A program made the translations under genes and the position numbers. DNA of 64,000 nt, from assembly GCF_014197055.1 (NCBI RefSeq), contig NZ_JACIEW010000005.1, positions 295,889-359,888 on the forward strand. The letters run 5' to 3'. The notes below the pieces were generated by a model. It was not told the DNA's origin, searched no databases, and saw only the letters and a program-made list of their open reading frames with translations. This DNA is from Devosia subaequoris. Lineage in GTDB: Bacteria > Pseudomonadota > Alphaproteobacteria > Rhizobiales > Devosiaceae. Of the stretch, positions 44,689-54,371 are shown in pieces. Position 1 is the stretch's first letter; each line of letters starts with the position of its first letter.

Positions 44689-46527
44689 TTAGCTCTTGTT
44701 GGGCTCGGCCGGCTTCGGCTTGCGCCGAAGACTGTCCACGATGTTGCCGAACAAGTTCACTTCGACGCCGTGGCGCTTCATGATGAACCACTGCTGGGCA
44801 ATCGAGAGAGTGTTGTTCCAGGCCCAGTAGATCACCAGACCCGCCGGGAAGGTGCCCAGCATGAAGGTGAAGATCACCGGCATCCAGTTGAAAATCATGG
44901 CCTGGGTCGGATCTGGCGGCGGCGGGTTGAGGCGCATCTGCACCCACATCGAAATACCCATGATGACCGGCCAGATACCCAGATGCAGGAAGGAACCCAG
45001 GATCGGCAGCGCAGTCGGATCCCAGGGGATCAGGCCGAACAGGGTGAAGATATTGGTCGGATCGGGCGCCGCCAGATCCTGAATCCAGCCAAAGAACGGC
45101 GCGTGGCGCATCTCAAGCGAGATGAAGATGACGGTGTAGAGCGCAAAGAAGACCGGGATCTGAATGAGGATCGGCCAGCACCCGGAGAGCGGATTGATCT
45201 TCTCTTTCTTGTAGAGCTCCATCATCGCCTGCTGCTGGGCAGCACGGTCGTCCTTGAGACGCTCCTGGATGGCCTTCATTTCCGGCTGGACGCGGCGCAT
45301 GGCGGCCATCGAAGCGTAGGAGCGGTTGGCCAGCGGGAAGAAGATGGCCTTGACGATGACGGTCACGGCCAGCACGGCGAGGCCGAAATTGCCCAGAATG
45401 CCGTAGAGTGTAACCAGCAGCCAGTGCATCGGCTTGGTCAGGAAGTGGAACCAACCCCAATCGATCAGCAGTTCGAGGCGGTCGAAACCATATTGTTCCT
45501 GATAGGCGGAGATGACGCGGTCTTCCTTGGCGCCGGCAAAGACATAGGCTTCATGGCTGACCGTGCCGCCCGCCGGCACCATAACCGGCTGGGTCTCGAC
45601 ATAGTTGGTCTGGAAGACATTGGTGCCGCCCGACTGGCTAAAGGCGAAGCGCGCATTGATCGCGGTGTCCGGCTTGGGCAGTACGGCGGTTGCCCAATAT
45701 TTGTCGGCAATGCCGAGCCAGCCGGTGGTCGAGGAGAAGTCGACCTGGCGCTCGTTCTGCAAGTCCCCATATTTGCGGGCGACATAATTGTTCGAACCGA
45801 GCACGCCGATCGGGCCTTCATGCTGAATGAAGAAATTCTGCACCTGCGGATTGCCGTGGCGGATGACGCGCGAATAGGGGAACAGCGCAACATCGCCCGC
45901 ACCGTTGTTTTCAACGGTCTGGGTGACGGTGAAGAGATAGAAGTCATCCACGGCAAAGGTGCGGCGGAACACCAGACCTTCGCCATTGTCGAAACGCAGG
46001 GTGACCGGTGTGTCGGCGGTCAGGGTGGTGTTGTCGCCTTCAAGGGTCCACTCCGACTGGCTGGTGGGCAGGGCAACGTCAGAGCCGGCGGCTGCGGCCC
46101 AGCCCTGTTCGACGAAATAGGCGTCGGCAAGCCCGGCGGGCTTGAGCAGGGCAATAATGGGAGAATCGGGATCGACCGTCTCGCGATACTGCTTGAGTTC
46201 GAGATCATCGATGCGCGCGCCGGTCAGGTTGATCGAGCCCTCGAGGTCAGCCGTGGAAATGGCGACGCGGTCGGTGGCGGCGACGGCGGTTTCGCGATCG
46301 GCGAAAACCTGCGGCGCCCCGGCTGCTGCGGCCGGCGCTGCAGCGGACCCGTCGGCATTGGTTGCCGGCACGGCAAGTTGCTCGGATTCGGCCTGCTGCT
46401 GGGCTGCAATTTCAGCCTGACGCTGGGCTTGCTCCAATTGTGGACCGGCAATGAAGAACTGCCAGCCGAACAGCACGATCATGCTGAGCACGACGGCAAG
46501 GATCACATTGCGATTATCAGAGTTCAT
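44689..46527 (-). CDS. yidC: Membrane protein insertase YidC
   Basis: A 612-residue Oxa1-family insertase. TM1 is [20 protein letters not shown] at the N-terminus. A periplasmic domain spans about residues 60-345. The conserved five-helix core runs from about 350 ([20 protein letters not shown] onward), with the amphipathic coiled region [20 protein letters not shown]. An Ala/Gly-rich linker follows TM1. It overlaps the end of rnpA (stop and ATG within 4 bp). Confidence 0.96.
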   Translation of the reverse strand: MNSDNRNVILAVVLSMIVLFGWQFFIAGPQLEQAQRQAEIAAQQQAESEQLAVPATNADGSAAAPAAAAGAPQVFADRETAVAATDRVAISTADLEGSINLTGARIDDLELKQYRETVDPDSPIIALLKPAGLADAYFVEQGWAAAAGSDVALPTSQSEWTLEGDNTTLTADTPVTLRFDNGEGLVFRRTFAVDDFYLFTVTQTVENNGAGDVALFPYSRVIRHGNPQVQNFFIQHEGPIGVLGSNNYVARKYGDLQNERQVDFSSTTGWLGIADKYWATAVLPKPDTAINARFAFSQSGGTNVFQTNYVETQPVMVPAGGTVSHEAYVFAGAKEDRVISAYQEQYGFDRLELLIDWGWFHFLTKPMHWLLVTLYGILGNFGLAVLAVTVIVKAIFFPLANRSYASMAAMRRVQPEMKAIQERLKDDRAAQQQAMMELYKKEKINPLSGCWPILIQIPVFFALYTVIFISLEMRHAPFFGWIQDLAAPDPTNIFTLFGLIPWDPTALPILGSFLHLGIWPVIMGISMWVQMRLNPPPPDPTQAMIFNWMPVIFTFMLGTFPAGLVIYWAWNNTLSIAQQWFIMKRHGVEVNLFGNIVDSLRRKPKPAEPNKS

Positions 46528-46931
46528 GGTCTCGGGTTCCGTTGGCCGCGGCCGGATGATTTGCGATTTTCGCCCGGTTTTGTGTCGTGCACACGGGCGA
46601 TAAGGCCGCCGAGATCGGCGACGAGCTTAACGAAAGGCTGGCTGAGGGCTTCGCGCCGCGCCAGTAGCACATAGTCATGTCCGGGCACAAAGTCACTTGC
46701 GCAAGCTGCCGCAGCCGCGCGAAGCCGCCGCTTCATGCGATTGCGCTCGGGCGAATTGCCGACCTTCTTGGTGACTGTAAAGCCGATGCCGGGATCAGCC
46801 TCGGTGCTGGGTACAGCCTGCAGCCCAAACGCAGAACGCCCGGCGCGATTGCCCCGGGCGGCGTTTAAGAACTGCGCGCGCCGCTTGAGGCGGCGCAATG
46901 TCGCTTGGCGCGTGGACTGTTCGGCCGTCAT
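46524..46931 (-). CDS. rnpA: Ribonuclease P protein component
   Basis: A 135-residue basic protein that assists RNase P RNA in tRNA 5' maturation. The family centre is GIGFTVTKKVGNSPERNRMK followed by RRLR, and KRRAQFLNAARGNRAGRSAF lies near the start. It begins 15 bp after the rpmH stop and overlaps yidC at its end, as in most bacteria. The last 20 residues ([16 protein letters not shown]) are a disordered basic tail. Confidence 0.95.
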   Translation of the reverse strand: MTAEQSTRQATLRRLKRRAQFLNAARGNRAGRSAFGLQAVPSTEADPGIGFTVTKKVGNSPERNRMKRRLRAAAAACASDFVPGHDYVLLARREALSQPFVKLVADLGGLIARVHDTKPGENRKSSGRGQRNPRP

Positions 46932-46946
46932 CCGGCCAAAAATCCC

Positions 46947-47081
46947 TTAGGCCGAAAGCTTCTTGCGGCCGTCGCGGCGGCGGCGATTGAGAATCGCGCG
47001 GCCGTCCTTGGTGGCCATACGGGCACGGAAACCGTGACGACGGGCACGCACGAGCTTGGAAGGCTGATATGTACGCTTCAT
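46947..47081 (-). CDS. rpmH: Ribosomal protein L34
   Basis: A 44-residue gene starting at 47081: [20 protein letters not shown], then [20 protein letters not shown] and KLSA. This is the typical L34 sequence. It starts the rpmH-rnpA-yidC-engB group. The strand and spacing match the conserved order. Confidence 0.97.
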   Translation of the reverse strand: MKRTYQPSKLVRARRHGFRARMATKDGRAILNRRRRDGRKKLSA

Positions 47082-47305
47082 AACATCAGACCGCGCTGTC
47101 GCACGGTTCCTCTTCTTTGGTGCTGCTTGAAAGCAGAATAATCCCTGAGGCGGGCATGCGCGCCGCCTTCGCGTTGGTGGGGTCTATAGGGAAAAGACAT
47201 GCCTAAGTCAACGCGCATTGGCACGCAGAACGGCCTATATGGCCCTGTTGTCAAGCCGCGCTTTCCCCCGCATAAGAACGGCAATGGTTCTGGCCTGTGG
47301 CGGAC

Positions 47306-48739
47306 ATGGCTGAGATTACTCGACCCGAGCTTTGCATCGTGGGCGCAGGAGCGCTCGGAATCGCGCTGGCCCAGCATGCCAGGCGCCTTGGCGCTGAGGT
47401 CACGCTTGTCGACAGAGGCCATGCCGAACCGGGCGATGGGCCGCAGCGGGCCATGCAGGTTGCTTCGCTAGTGGCGAGCGCGTCGCGCGCCCAAGCCATG
47501 CGGCAGGCCGGCGCTCTGGGCCTGGCCAGTGCCGACCCCAAAATCAGCATGCGGGCAGTGCAGGAGCGGGCACAAGGCCTGGCCGCCGAACAGAGCTCGC
47601 TCGACAGTCGCGAGCGGCTGACCGGGTTGGGCATCTCGGTGTTGCGGGGGGCGACTCGCTTTGTCGATGCCATGACCCTGGCGGTGGGCGATGTGCAGGT
47701 ACGCCCCCAGGCAATAGTGCTGGCGGTCGGTGGCGCGGCGCTACTGCCGGCGGTTCCCGGCCTCGATGAGGCTGGCTATTTCACACCCGACAGCATTCTC
47801 GAGAACAGCCGCAAGCTCACCCATTTGCTGGTGATCGGTGCCGATCCGGAGGGCCTGGCATTGGCACAGGCCTTCGCGCGGCTGGGATCGGACGTGACGC
47901 TGGTGCCGCAGGGTGCGGCACTGCCCGGCTTCGATATCGAGGCCGCCAGCGTCGTGCTGCAATGCCTGGGTGAAGAAGGGGTGCGGGTGGTCGACGGCGG
48001 CATGGTGGGGGAGGTCCATCCTCGGTCGCAGGGTATTGGCGCCACCATCACGCTGCCCGATGGGGCGAGTGAAGCGCTCGACATTTCACATGTGCTGGTG
48101 TGCGCTGGCAGTCAGGCGAGCCTGGACGATATTGGATTGGAAGCGGCGCGCCTGCGGCCCCTGCGCGGCAAGGCGCGGCAATTTGCCCTTGGCGCTTTGG
48201 GCCAGACGAGTAATCGGCGGATCCGGGTGGTCGGTGCCGGTGCGGGAATCGGGCAGTGGCATCACGCGCTCAGTCATGGCCGGGCGGTGATCCAAGCGCT
48301 GGTGCTTGGCACATCGCGGCATCAGCCGGCTCATCAGCCACAATTGGTGCAGACCGAACCGGCCCTGGCCCAGATCGGCCGCTGGCCCTCCGACTCCAAG
48401 CCGCTGGCAACGGGGCATGCCATATTGCGCAGCGGGTTGATGGAGAATGGCAAGGCACGTGCGGCCGGGCAGGACAGGGGGCTGGTCAAGGTACTTGTCA
48501 ATCCCAAGGGGCAGGTGATGGCCGCGAGCCTGGCGGGGCCGGAGGCGGGGGAACTGGCCGGCGTTCTGGCGCTGGCGATGGAAAAAGGCATTCCGCTGGC
48601 GCAACTGGCCGATCTCAGCCTGCCCCATCCAAGCCTTCTGGCGATTTTGGCCGCTTTGGGCGAAAACCATAGAAGAGCCGAGACCGTATCTCCCTTTGCA
48701 AGGCGCATCGGCGCGTTGCGGCGGCGGCTCCGCGTATAA
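47306..48739 (+). CDS. FAD-dependent pyridine-nucleotide oxidoreductase-like protein without redox disulfide
   Basis: A 477-residue protein from the ATG at 47306 (MAEITRPELCIVGAGALGIA); an in-frame GTG at 47297 is possible. The FAD-binding loop is VGAGALG, a second dinucleotide fold follows (LLVIGADPEGLALAQAFARLG), and the C-terminal interface domain ends with LSLPHPSLLAILAALGE, keeping the His-Pro of the dihydrolipoamide/mercuric reductase family. Where the family has a CxxxxC redox motif (residues about 40-60) there is none (RAMQVASLVASASRAQ). It may use another electron acceptor. A histidine kinase gene follows after 69 bp. Confidence 0.8.
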   Translation: MAEITRPELCIVGAGALGIALAQHARRLGAEVTLVDRGHAEPGDGPQRAMQVASLVASASRAQAMRQAGALGLASADPKISMRAVQERAQGLAAEQSSLDSRERLTGLGISVLRGATRFVDAMTLAVGDVQVRPQAIVLAVGGAALLPAVPGLDEAGYFTPDSILENSRKLTHLLVIGADPEGLALAQAFARLGSDVTLVPQGAALPGFDIEAASVVLQCLGEEGVRVVDGGMVGEVHPRSQGIGATITLPDGASEALDISHVLVCAGSQASLDDIGLEAARLRPLRGKARQFALGALGQTSNRRIRVVGAGAGIGQWHHALSHGRAVIQALVLGTSRHQPAHQPQLVQTEPALAQIGRWPSDSKPLATGHAILRSGLMENGKARAAGQDRGLVKVLVNPKGQVMAASLAGPEAGELAGVLALAMEKGIPLAQLADLSLPHPSLLAILAALGENHRRAETVSPFARRIGALRRRLRV

Positions 48740-48808
48740 GGAGCGCAAGCCGGCATTGCGCTAAGGTGGCCACCAATTGGGGCGAAAGGGATTGGCAGGA
48801 TTGCGAGG

Positions 48809-50236
48809 ATGAAAGACCAGCCCAATGCCATGGCCGGCCGGTTTCCCGGACTTTCGAGCAAGCTGATCGCCACGATCATCGGGGTGATCCTGCTGGTCGA
48901 AATCGTCATCTTTCTCCCCTCGGTCGCAAGCTTTCGCACCACCTGGCTGGAAGACCGCCTGCAAATCGGCGTGGTGGCGGCTCGGGTGCTCGACGCGGTG
49001 CCCGACGTGATGGCGCTGCCGCGCGGCCTGACCGACAGGCTGCTCAACTCGGCCGGCGCGCATGCCATTGTTTATCGACGCGAAGGACAGAGCCAGCTTA
49101 TTGAACTGACTACTCCTGTCATGCCGGAAACGGTGGTTACCGCCGATCTGCGGCAGGGCGACCTGCCGAGCCGCGTTTGGGGCGCCCTCGATACGCTGGT
49201 CGCGCCCGCCGGACGCACGCTGCGCGTTGTGGGTGAGGGCGATCTCAACGAAAGCCTGGTCGAGTTGCTGATGCCCGAGACACCGCTGCGACGCGACATG
49301 ATTGATTATTCGCGCAGTTTTGCGCTGGTCTCCTTTGGCATCGCGGCGGTGACGGCCTTTGTGCTCTATGTTTTGGTCAGCCGCCTGTTCATCGACCCGG
49401 TCCTGCGGGTGACTGGCAATATGCTGGCCTTCCGCAAGGCGCCCGAAAATGCCGCCCTGATCCTGATTCCGTCCCGCCGATCCGACGAAATCGGCATTCT
49501 CGAGCGTGAACTGGCGGATATGGAAACGGAGCTGTTTTCCATGCTGCGGCAGAGGCGGCATCTGGCCGATCTGGGGCTGGCCGTTGCCAAGATCAATCAC
49601 GACCTGCGCAACACGCTCAGCTCGGCGCAGTTGCTGTCAGATCAGGTGGCAACGCTGGACGATCCCAAGGTGCAGCGGCTGGCGCCACGGCTGGTGACCA
49701 CATTGGACAAGGCGATCGGCTTTGCCCAGGCCGTGCTTGATTATGGCCGGGAGACGTCCATCGTACCGCAATTTGCGCCAGTCAATCTGCGCACCCTGGT
49801 GGAGGACGCCGCTTTTGACGCCCGGGTTGCGGGCAATCCGCTGATCGCGTTCGACAATGGTGTGGATGCCGCCCTGATGGTGGAGGTGGATGCCGGGCAA
49901 ATGGGGCGGGTGTTGGTCAATCTGCTCAAGAACGCGCGCGAGGCGCTGGAAGCGGTGCCCGGCGAGCCCGAAGGTTTCCGCATTGAGGCGCGCGCGAATG
50001 CCGATTCCGAGCGCACCGTGATTACCTTGCGCGACAATGGGCCGGGCCTCCCGCCGCGCGCCCGGGAAAACCTGTTCGTGGCTTTTGAAGGCTCGGCCCG
50101 CTCGGGCGGAACCGGGCTGGGACTGGCCATCGCCCGAGAGATCACCGAGGCTCATGGCGGCGTTCTGGCGTATGTGGAGGAGAGGCAGGGGACCCGTTTC
50201 GACATCACCCTGCCGGTTCGCCGCAGAGAGGGCTGA
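48809..50236 (+). CDS. Membrane sensor histidine kinase (orphan)
   Basis: A 475-residue kinase. TM1 (LIATIIGVILLVEIVIFLPSV) and TM2 (ALVSFGIAAVTAFVLYVLVS, near residue 180) bracket a periplasmic domain of about 130 residues. A HAMP-like stretch leads to the H-box VAKINHDLRNTLSS with His264, then the N-box NLLKNAREAL, G1 DNGPGLPPRA and G2 GGTGLGLAIA. No response regulator gene is adjacent. It lies 69 bp after the FAD protein and just before tRNA-Arg. The signal is unknown. Confidence 0.9.
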   Translation: MKDQPNAMAGRFPGLSSKLIATIIGVILLVEIVIFLPSVASFRTTWLEDRLQIGVVAARVLDAVPDVMALPRGLTDRLLNSAGAHAIVYRREGQSQLIELTTPVMPETVVTADLRQGDLPSRVWGALDTLVAPAGRTLRVVGEGDLNESLVELLMPETPLRRDMIDYSRSFALVSFGIAAVTAFVLYVLVSRLFIDPVLRVTGNMLAFRKAPENAALILIPSRRSDEIGILERELADMETELFSMLRQRRHLADLGLAVAKINHDLRNTLSSAQLLSDQVATLDDPKVQRLAPRLVTTLDKAIGFAQAVLDYGRETSIVPQFAPVNLRTLVEDAAFDARVAGNPLIAFDNGVDAALMVEVDAGQMGRVLVNLLKNAREALEAVPGEPEGFRIEARANADSERTVITLRDNGPGLPPRARENLFVAFEGSARSGGTGLGLAIAREITEAHGGVLAYVEERQGTRFDITLPVRRREG

Positions 50237-50362
50237 ACTCTTCCCACGAAAATCTTCACCGCCCGCTTGCAATGGCCAGAACACCCATGTATGGGTTGCC
50301 CCGCTTTGATCGGAAGCGCCAGGCGCACCGATCCAACAAGCCTACCGCACAAGTCGGTTTGC

Positions 50363-50439
50363 GCGCCCGTAGCTCAGCTGGATAGAGCACCAGACTACGA
50401 ATCTGGGGGTCAGGAGTTCGAATCTCTTCGGGCGCGCCA
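50363..50439 (+). tRNA. tRNA-Arg (anticodon ACG)
   Basis: A full cloverleaf: acceptor stem GCGCCCG/CGGGCGC, D arm AGCTCAGCTGGATAGAGC, anticodon stem CCAGA/TCTGG with loop CTACGAA (anticodon ACG, read as Arg CGU/CGC after editing to inosine), T arm with GTTCGAATC, discriminator G and encoded CCA. A recombinase remnant on the opposite strand ends inside its 3' half, so this is an integration site. Confidence 0.97.
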
Positions 50440-51050
50440 TTTCTGTACCAAACTGCGAACTTTAGGCGCTGAAAATTCACCCCTGGTGATTGCGGCATGA
50501 AGCGCGTGGGTACTACCCAGGATCGTCACCTTTTGCGGCTCGACAATGACCTGGCCGACCACGGAGCGCAGGCAGTTGCGACGCAGCGCGATATCGCCGT
50601 GCAACAGTTTTTCTCGGACGGTCTGACCGAAAGGGCGCAGGGCTTCGGGCGTAACCCCGGAGATGGGCGCTGCATTGGCCAAGGCGCGCTCGATCGTCGC
50701 CTCGACCTTGGTCTTCTGGTCGCGTAGCTCGACAATGCGCGCGCTCAGCATGTCGTCCGCGCCAAGTTCGCCGGCCTCGACCAGCTTATAAAGGTCCTGA
50801 GCGCGGATTCGACCTTGCTCCACTCGGCGTTCAGCGCTTCCAATCGATCATCCACATTTGCCGCGAACCGACGTTTGCGTGCAACGAGGGCTTCAAGGAT
50901 TTGCGCCAGACGGTCTGGTGGCAGGAGACGGTCTTGGACGCCGGCGAGGACGAGTTCGCCCAAAGCGGGCATGGAGACATTAGTGCCCGAGCAGGCCATC
51001 GATCCTCTCGTCATGCGATTTGCACAAACGTAGTAAGCAGCTGCGCTACC
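50410..51050 (-). pseudogene. Serine recombinase remnant (5'-truncated, frameshifted)
   Basis: Two overlapping minus-strand frames together read as the C-terminal half of a large serine recombinase. The first carries a zinc-ribbon part (YYVCANRMTRGSMACSGTNV) and DRLLPPDRLAQILEALVARK. The second carries RAQDLYKLVEAGELGADDM and REKLLHGDIALRRNC, ending in WRARRDSNS within the tRNA-Arg gene. The frame changes near 50793. The catalytic N-terminal domain is missing. Ending inside a tRNA shows it once belonged to an element integrated there. The element is no longer mobile by itself. Confidence 0.8.
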
Positions 51051-51428
51051 TGCCGCTGGAGCGTCTCGGATTTGAGGGGTTCTGGCGCGCGACTGGCCAC
51101 AGGTCGCCCACTGGCTTGCCCGCATGCAGGCCCGCCAATGCTACCGCGCCGAGGTCCAGGACAAACTTGGCCCTGCTGCCACCAGCAGCATGCGAGCCGG
51201 TGGTCTGCCCTACTGGCCCGAAATCGAGATCCGGTTTGCTGTCAGCCGAGCCCATGGCCCATGATCCTTCGGCCGCAATACATTCACCAGACTGATTGGT
51301 TCTATTCCGAACAATCAATTTTTCTCAATAATACGGCGTTGTTAGCGTCCCTCTCATAAACGGGTCGTCACGCCGGAAGAGCGTGCCGCCCAGAGGAGTG
51401 GCCCAATGGGCCGATTTGGGAGCTAATC
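51051..51428. other. Gap with no recognisable gene
   Basis: This 378-bp stretch between the recombinase remnant and the binding-protein fusion holds frames of up to 90 codons on both strands, none with recognised motifs. It is probably eroded coding sequence from the former element. The last 20 bases supply the ribosome binding site of the next gene (GGGAG at 51418-51422). Confidence 0.5.
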
Positions 51429-53363
51429 ATGTCCACAACTCGTATGCTGTCCTCCGGTCTTGTGCTGGCCACAGTCAGTTTGTCCACGTTCGGCGGTGCT
51501 ATGGCGCAGGACAGGACCATCGCATTTTCGCCGCTGTCCCTCGACATTCCAGCGATGCAGGGCCTGTCCGGCGCGCTGAACCATTTCGCCGATGAGGCGG
51601 GCATTGGCTATATGGCGCTCGACCCCAAGTTTGACGCCACAACCCAGGCCCAGCAGCTGGCGCAGGTCATTGAGACCGGCCGCGTCAACGGCGCCTGGGC
51701 CATTACGATTGGCGCACCAGCTCTGCGTAACGTCGTGCAGCGCGCGGTCGAGAGCGGCATTCCGATGGTCGTTTCCGGCCGGCCCGGAGACTACGGTCTC
51801 AGCGAGCGCCAGCCGGGCATTGCCTTTTCCGATATCGACTATGAAGACTACGGCACGACCATTGGCCGGGAACTGGGCAATTGCATTGTCGAGAAGCTCG
51901 AGGGCGAGGGCAAAGTGTTCTTCCTCGGCGACACGTCGGGCGCCGAGGCGGCCAAGATAACCGACGATTTCGGCAAGGCCGGCCTGGAAAATGCGGCACC
52001 AAACGCCGTCATCATTGCCGAAAACCTGTCCCTGGAGCGTCTGGAAAGCCAGCAGAAGGTCTCACAGATGCTGCTGGCGCATGGCGATGCCAATGCGGTC
52101 TATGCCTCCAATGACGAAAACGCCATGGGTGCCCTGCAGGCCTTTGAGGCTGCCGGACTGCCGACGCCCTGCATCGTGTCGGGCGGCGGCTCCGACGAGG
52201 TCCTCGGGTTTGTGGAGAGCGGCAAGATCTATGCGGCGGCCGGCTTCGACTTCGAAGGCGATGCACATCAGAACTTCCAGACTCTTTTGGCCATGATGGA
52301 TAGCCCGACCGAGCTCGGTCCCATCCTTTCCATCCCGATCTGGGAGGAACACATGAACAATTCGGCTATTCTGGACGCCCCACCGGGCACCACTACGCCC
52401 TATGTCGTCAAAGCCGGGCAGGGGCGCTCGGTCGTTGTCGCGGGCCAGGTGGTCCGCATTCTGGCCGGAGTTGGAGAGACCGCATCAGGCTATGGCGCCG
52501 TCATGCTGGAATCGAGCATCGACAAGCGGCCAATCCCCATGCATTTCCACGAAAAAGAACACGATATCTGGCTCTGTACGCGTGGCCGGCTACAAATCTG
52601 GAACAATGACCAATGCCGGGTGCTGGCCGAGGGCGACTTTGCCTATGTGCAGCCCGGCGACGTTCACTCCTATCAGTGTGTTGCCCCCCGCACGCAGTTC
52701 TTCGGCATCGTGGCGCCCGGAGGCTGGGAAGGTTTTTTTGACGATGCTGGCGAGGCCTGGACCGCGGCTGCCCTGCCGGAGCCGACCCATCCCTATGACT
52801 TCAGCCGCATGGGACCGGCAATGGGCAAGCATGGCGTGAACAGAGTCGAAAAGGACTATTGTGCACCTTCGAACGGTGATGCGACCGATCGTGTTCTGCC
52901 TGAAGGGCCGGCATCCTACATCCTGCAGTCCGGCTACGGCACGCGCTACCGGCTCAATGGCCATTTGGCGACAACCATGCTCAGCATGGCAATCACCAAA
53001 GGCGCCGTGGAGATGCGGTCCATCGAGGCTGGGCGCGGGGCGGTCATGCCTTCCCTCCGCCATGCCAAAACGCATCTGTCGCTATTCGTTCTCAACGGCA
53101 CCCTGAAGCTGACGCTAAACGGTGTAGTGCATAAACCGAGCGACGGCGATTTTGCCAATATCCCAGCGGGTACTGCCTATGGCACCGAAGTCACCAGCGG
53201 CCATGCTCGCTGGGTGTATAGCGCCGCCAATGGCGACGGACTGGACTATTGGACGACGGCTGGCGAGCCAACCGAGAGCTTCGCTTTCGACGGACAGGTG
53301 CTGGGGAATGGCGGCCAAGCCCTCGCCGTTGCCAGCGGTGCCGACGTCGAAGTCGCGGGCTGA
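51429..53363 (+). CDS. Reading-frame fusion: periplasmic sugar-binding protein and bicupin (quercetinase-like)
   Basis: A 644-residue frame. Residues 1-27 are a signal peptide (ending near AMA-QD). Residues 28-305 are a RbsB-like binding protein (DEAGIGYMALDPKFDATTQA; NAVYASNDENAMGALQAFEA) that lacks the usual last 20-30 residues. From Met309 a two-domain cupin begins, with PMHFHEKEHDIWLCTRG (metal site) and a weaker second barrel. Just before Met309 is a strong ribosome site (GGGAGGA at 52342-52348). Either a real exported fusion exists, or a deletion joined two genes and the cupin is also made separately. No ABC permease or ATPase is nearby. Confidence 0.7.
   Translation: MSTTRMLSSGLVLATVSLSTFGGAMAQDRTIAFSPLSLDIPAMQGLSGALNHFADEAGIGYMALDPKFDATTQAQQLAQVIETGRVNGAWAITIGAPALRNVVQRAVESGIPMVVSGRPGDYGLSERQPGIAFSDIDYEDYGTTIGRELGNCIVEKLEGEGKVFFLGDTSGAEAAKITDDFGKAGLENAAPNAVIIAENLSLERLESQQKVSQMLLAHGDANAVYASNDENAMGALQAFEAAGLPTPCIVSGGGSDEVLGFVESGKIYAAAGFDFEGDAHQNFQTLLAMMDSPTELGPILSIPIWEEHMNNSAILDAPPGTTTPYVVKAGQGRSVVVAGQVVRILAGVGETASGYGAVMLESSIDKRPIPMHFHEKEHDIWLCTRGRLQIWNNDQCRVLAEGDFAYVQPGDVHSYQCVAPRTQFFGIVAPGGWEGFFDDAGEAWTAAALPEPTHPYDFSRMGPAMGKHGVNRVEKDYCAPSNGDATDRVLPEGPASYILQSGYGTRYRLNGHLATTMLSMAITKGAVEMRSIEAGRGAVMPSLRHAKTHLSLFVLNGTLKLTLNGVVHKPSDGDFANIPAGTAYGTEVTSGHARWVYSAANGDGLDYWTTAGEPTESFAFDGQVLGNGGQALAVASGADVEVAG
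52342..52355 (+). promoter_or_regulatory. Internal ribosome binding site and start of the cupin part
   Basis: GGGAGGA at 52342-52348 lies five bases before the in-frame ATG at 52353 (MNNSAILDAPP). It is as strong as any in this window and sits exactly where the cupin fold begins. This supports a separate 336-residue cytoplasmic cupin product ending at 53363. Confidence 0.65.
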
Positions 53364-53372
53364 GGGTTGGAC

Positions 53373-54299
53373 GTGACCCAAGTCAAAATCCCGCCGGGGA
53401 TACATGAAGAGCTCGATCAATGCTTGCGGCGCATGGTCATTGAGCCGGAGGGCGTCAGGTTTTGGCCCGAGCTCCTTTTCGCCCAACCGGCCGGGTTCCG
53501 CGCGCTGACAATGTCATTGCGCGTGCCGGCCGGTGACGGACCGCATCCCCTGGTCATCTACATTCACGGCGGCGGGTGGCTCTTCGGTCACCCCCATTCG
53601 ATGCATGTAAATTTGGCCGCGATGGATATCGACGCTGCGCTACTGGGCGCAGGATTCGCTGTCGCGCGCGTGTCCTACCGGCTTTCGTCAGAAGGCACGT
53701 TCCCCACGCAATTGCAGGACTGCAAGTCCGCCGTCCGCTACCTCAGGCACCATGCCGATCTGTTTGGCCTTGATCCAGAGAGGTTCGCCTCACTCGGCGA
53801 AAGCGCAGGCGGACATCTGGCAATCCTGCTCGGACTGGCGACACCGGCCGAATTTGAAGGCGACGTCGGCGTCTGTGGCCCCTCGAGTCAGGTCAATGCC
53901 GTTGTTGATTGGTATGGCATTACCAACCTGCAAACACTTGTCGAACAGGCGCTGCCGGACAGTTTCGTTCGGCACGATACCGCCATCTCTGCTCCCGCTC
54001 AGCTGATCGGCGGCACGATCGCGCAATGTCCGGAAGCAGCACGGGCGGCATCGCCGGTCACCTGGGTCAACCAAGCAGCGGCGCCCTGCCTGATCATGCA
54101 TGGCACCATGGACAGGGTCGTGCCCGCGGCGCAGGGCGCTGAACTCTATGAAGCCATGAAGACGGCCAATGCCGTAGCGCGCTGGGAGCCACTTGAGGGA
54201 GCGGATCACTGCTTCACCGGCTATGACACGCGCCACATCATGGACAGTGTCATCGCCTTTCTACAGACCGCTTTACCCGATCCGCGTGACAAGCAATGA
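53373..54299 (+). CDS. Alpha/beta-hydrolase, hormone-sensitive-lipase-like esterase
   Basis: About 308 residues. The GTG at 53373 (VTQVKIPPG) has GAGGG at 53362-53366 and is preferred over a TTG six bases earlier. The oxyanion motif is YIHGGGWLFG near residue 67, the nucleophile is in SLGESAGGHLA near residue 150, and an aspartate (MDRVVPA) and histidine (GADHCFTG) complete the triad. It lies ten bases after the cupin gene, so they are one transcript. It may cleave ester-linked aromatic or sugar compounds that feed the cupin (inference). Confidence 0.88.
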   Translation: MTQVKIPPGIHEELDQCLRRMVIEPEGVRFWPELLFAQPAGFRALTMSLRVPAGDGPHPLVIYIHGGGWLFGHPHSMHVNLAAMDIDAALLGAGFAVARVSYRLSSEGTFPTQLQDCKSAVRYLRHHADLFGLDPERFASLGESAGGHLAILLGLATPAEFEGDVGVCGPSSQVNAVVDWYGITNLQTLVEQALPDSFVRHDTAISAPAQLIGGTIAQCPEAARAASPVTWVNQAAAPCLIMHGTMDRVVPAAQGAELYEAMKTANAVARWEPLEGADHCFTGYDTRHIMDSVIAFLQTALPDPRDKQ

Positions 54300-54371
54300 C
54301 CCGGGCACCATTAAAGCATCGGTCTTCGAGATGCCGCGGCTAGAATGGCAGTGGCATCTCGGCTGGCGGTG

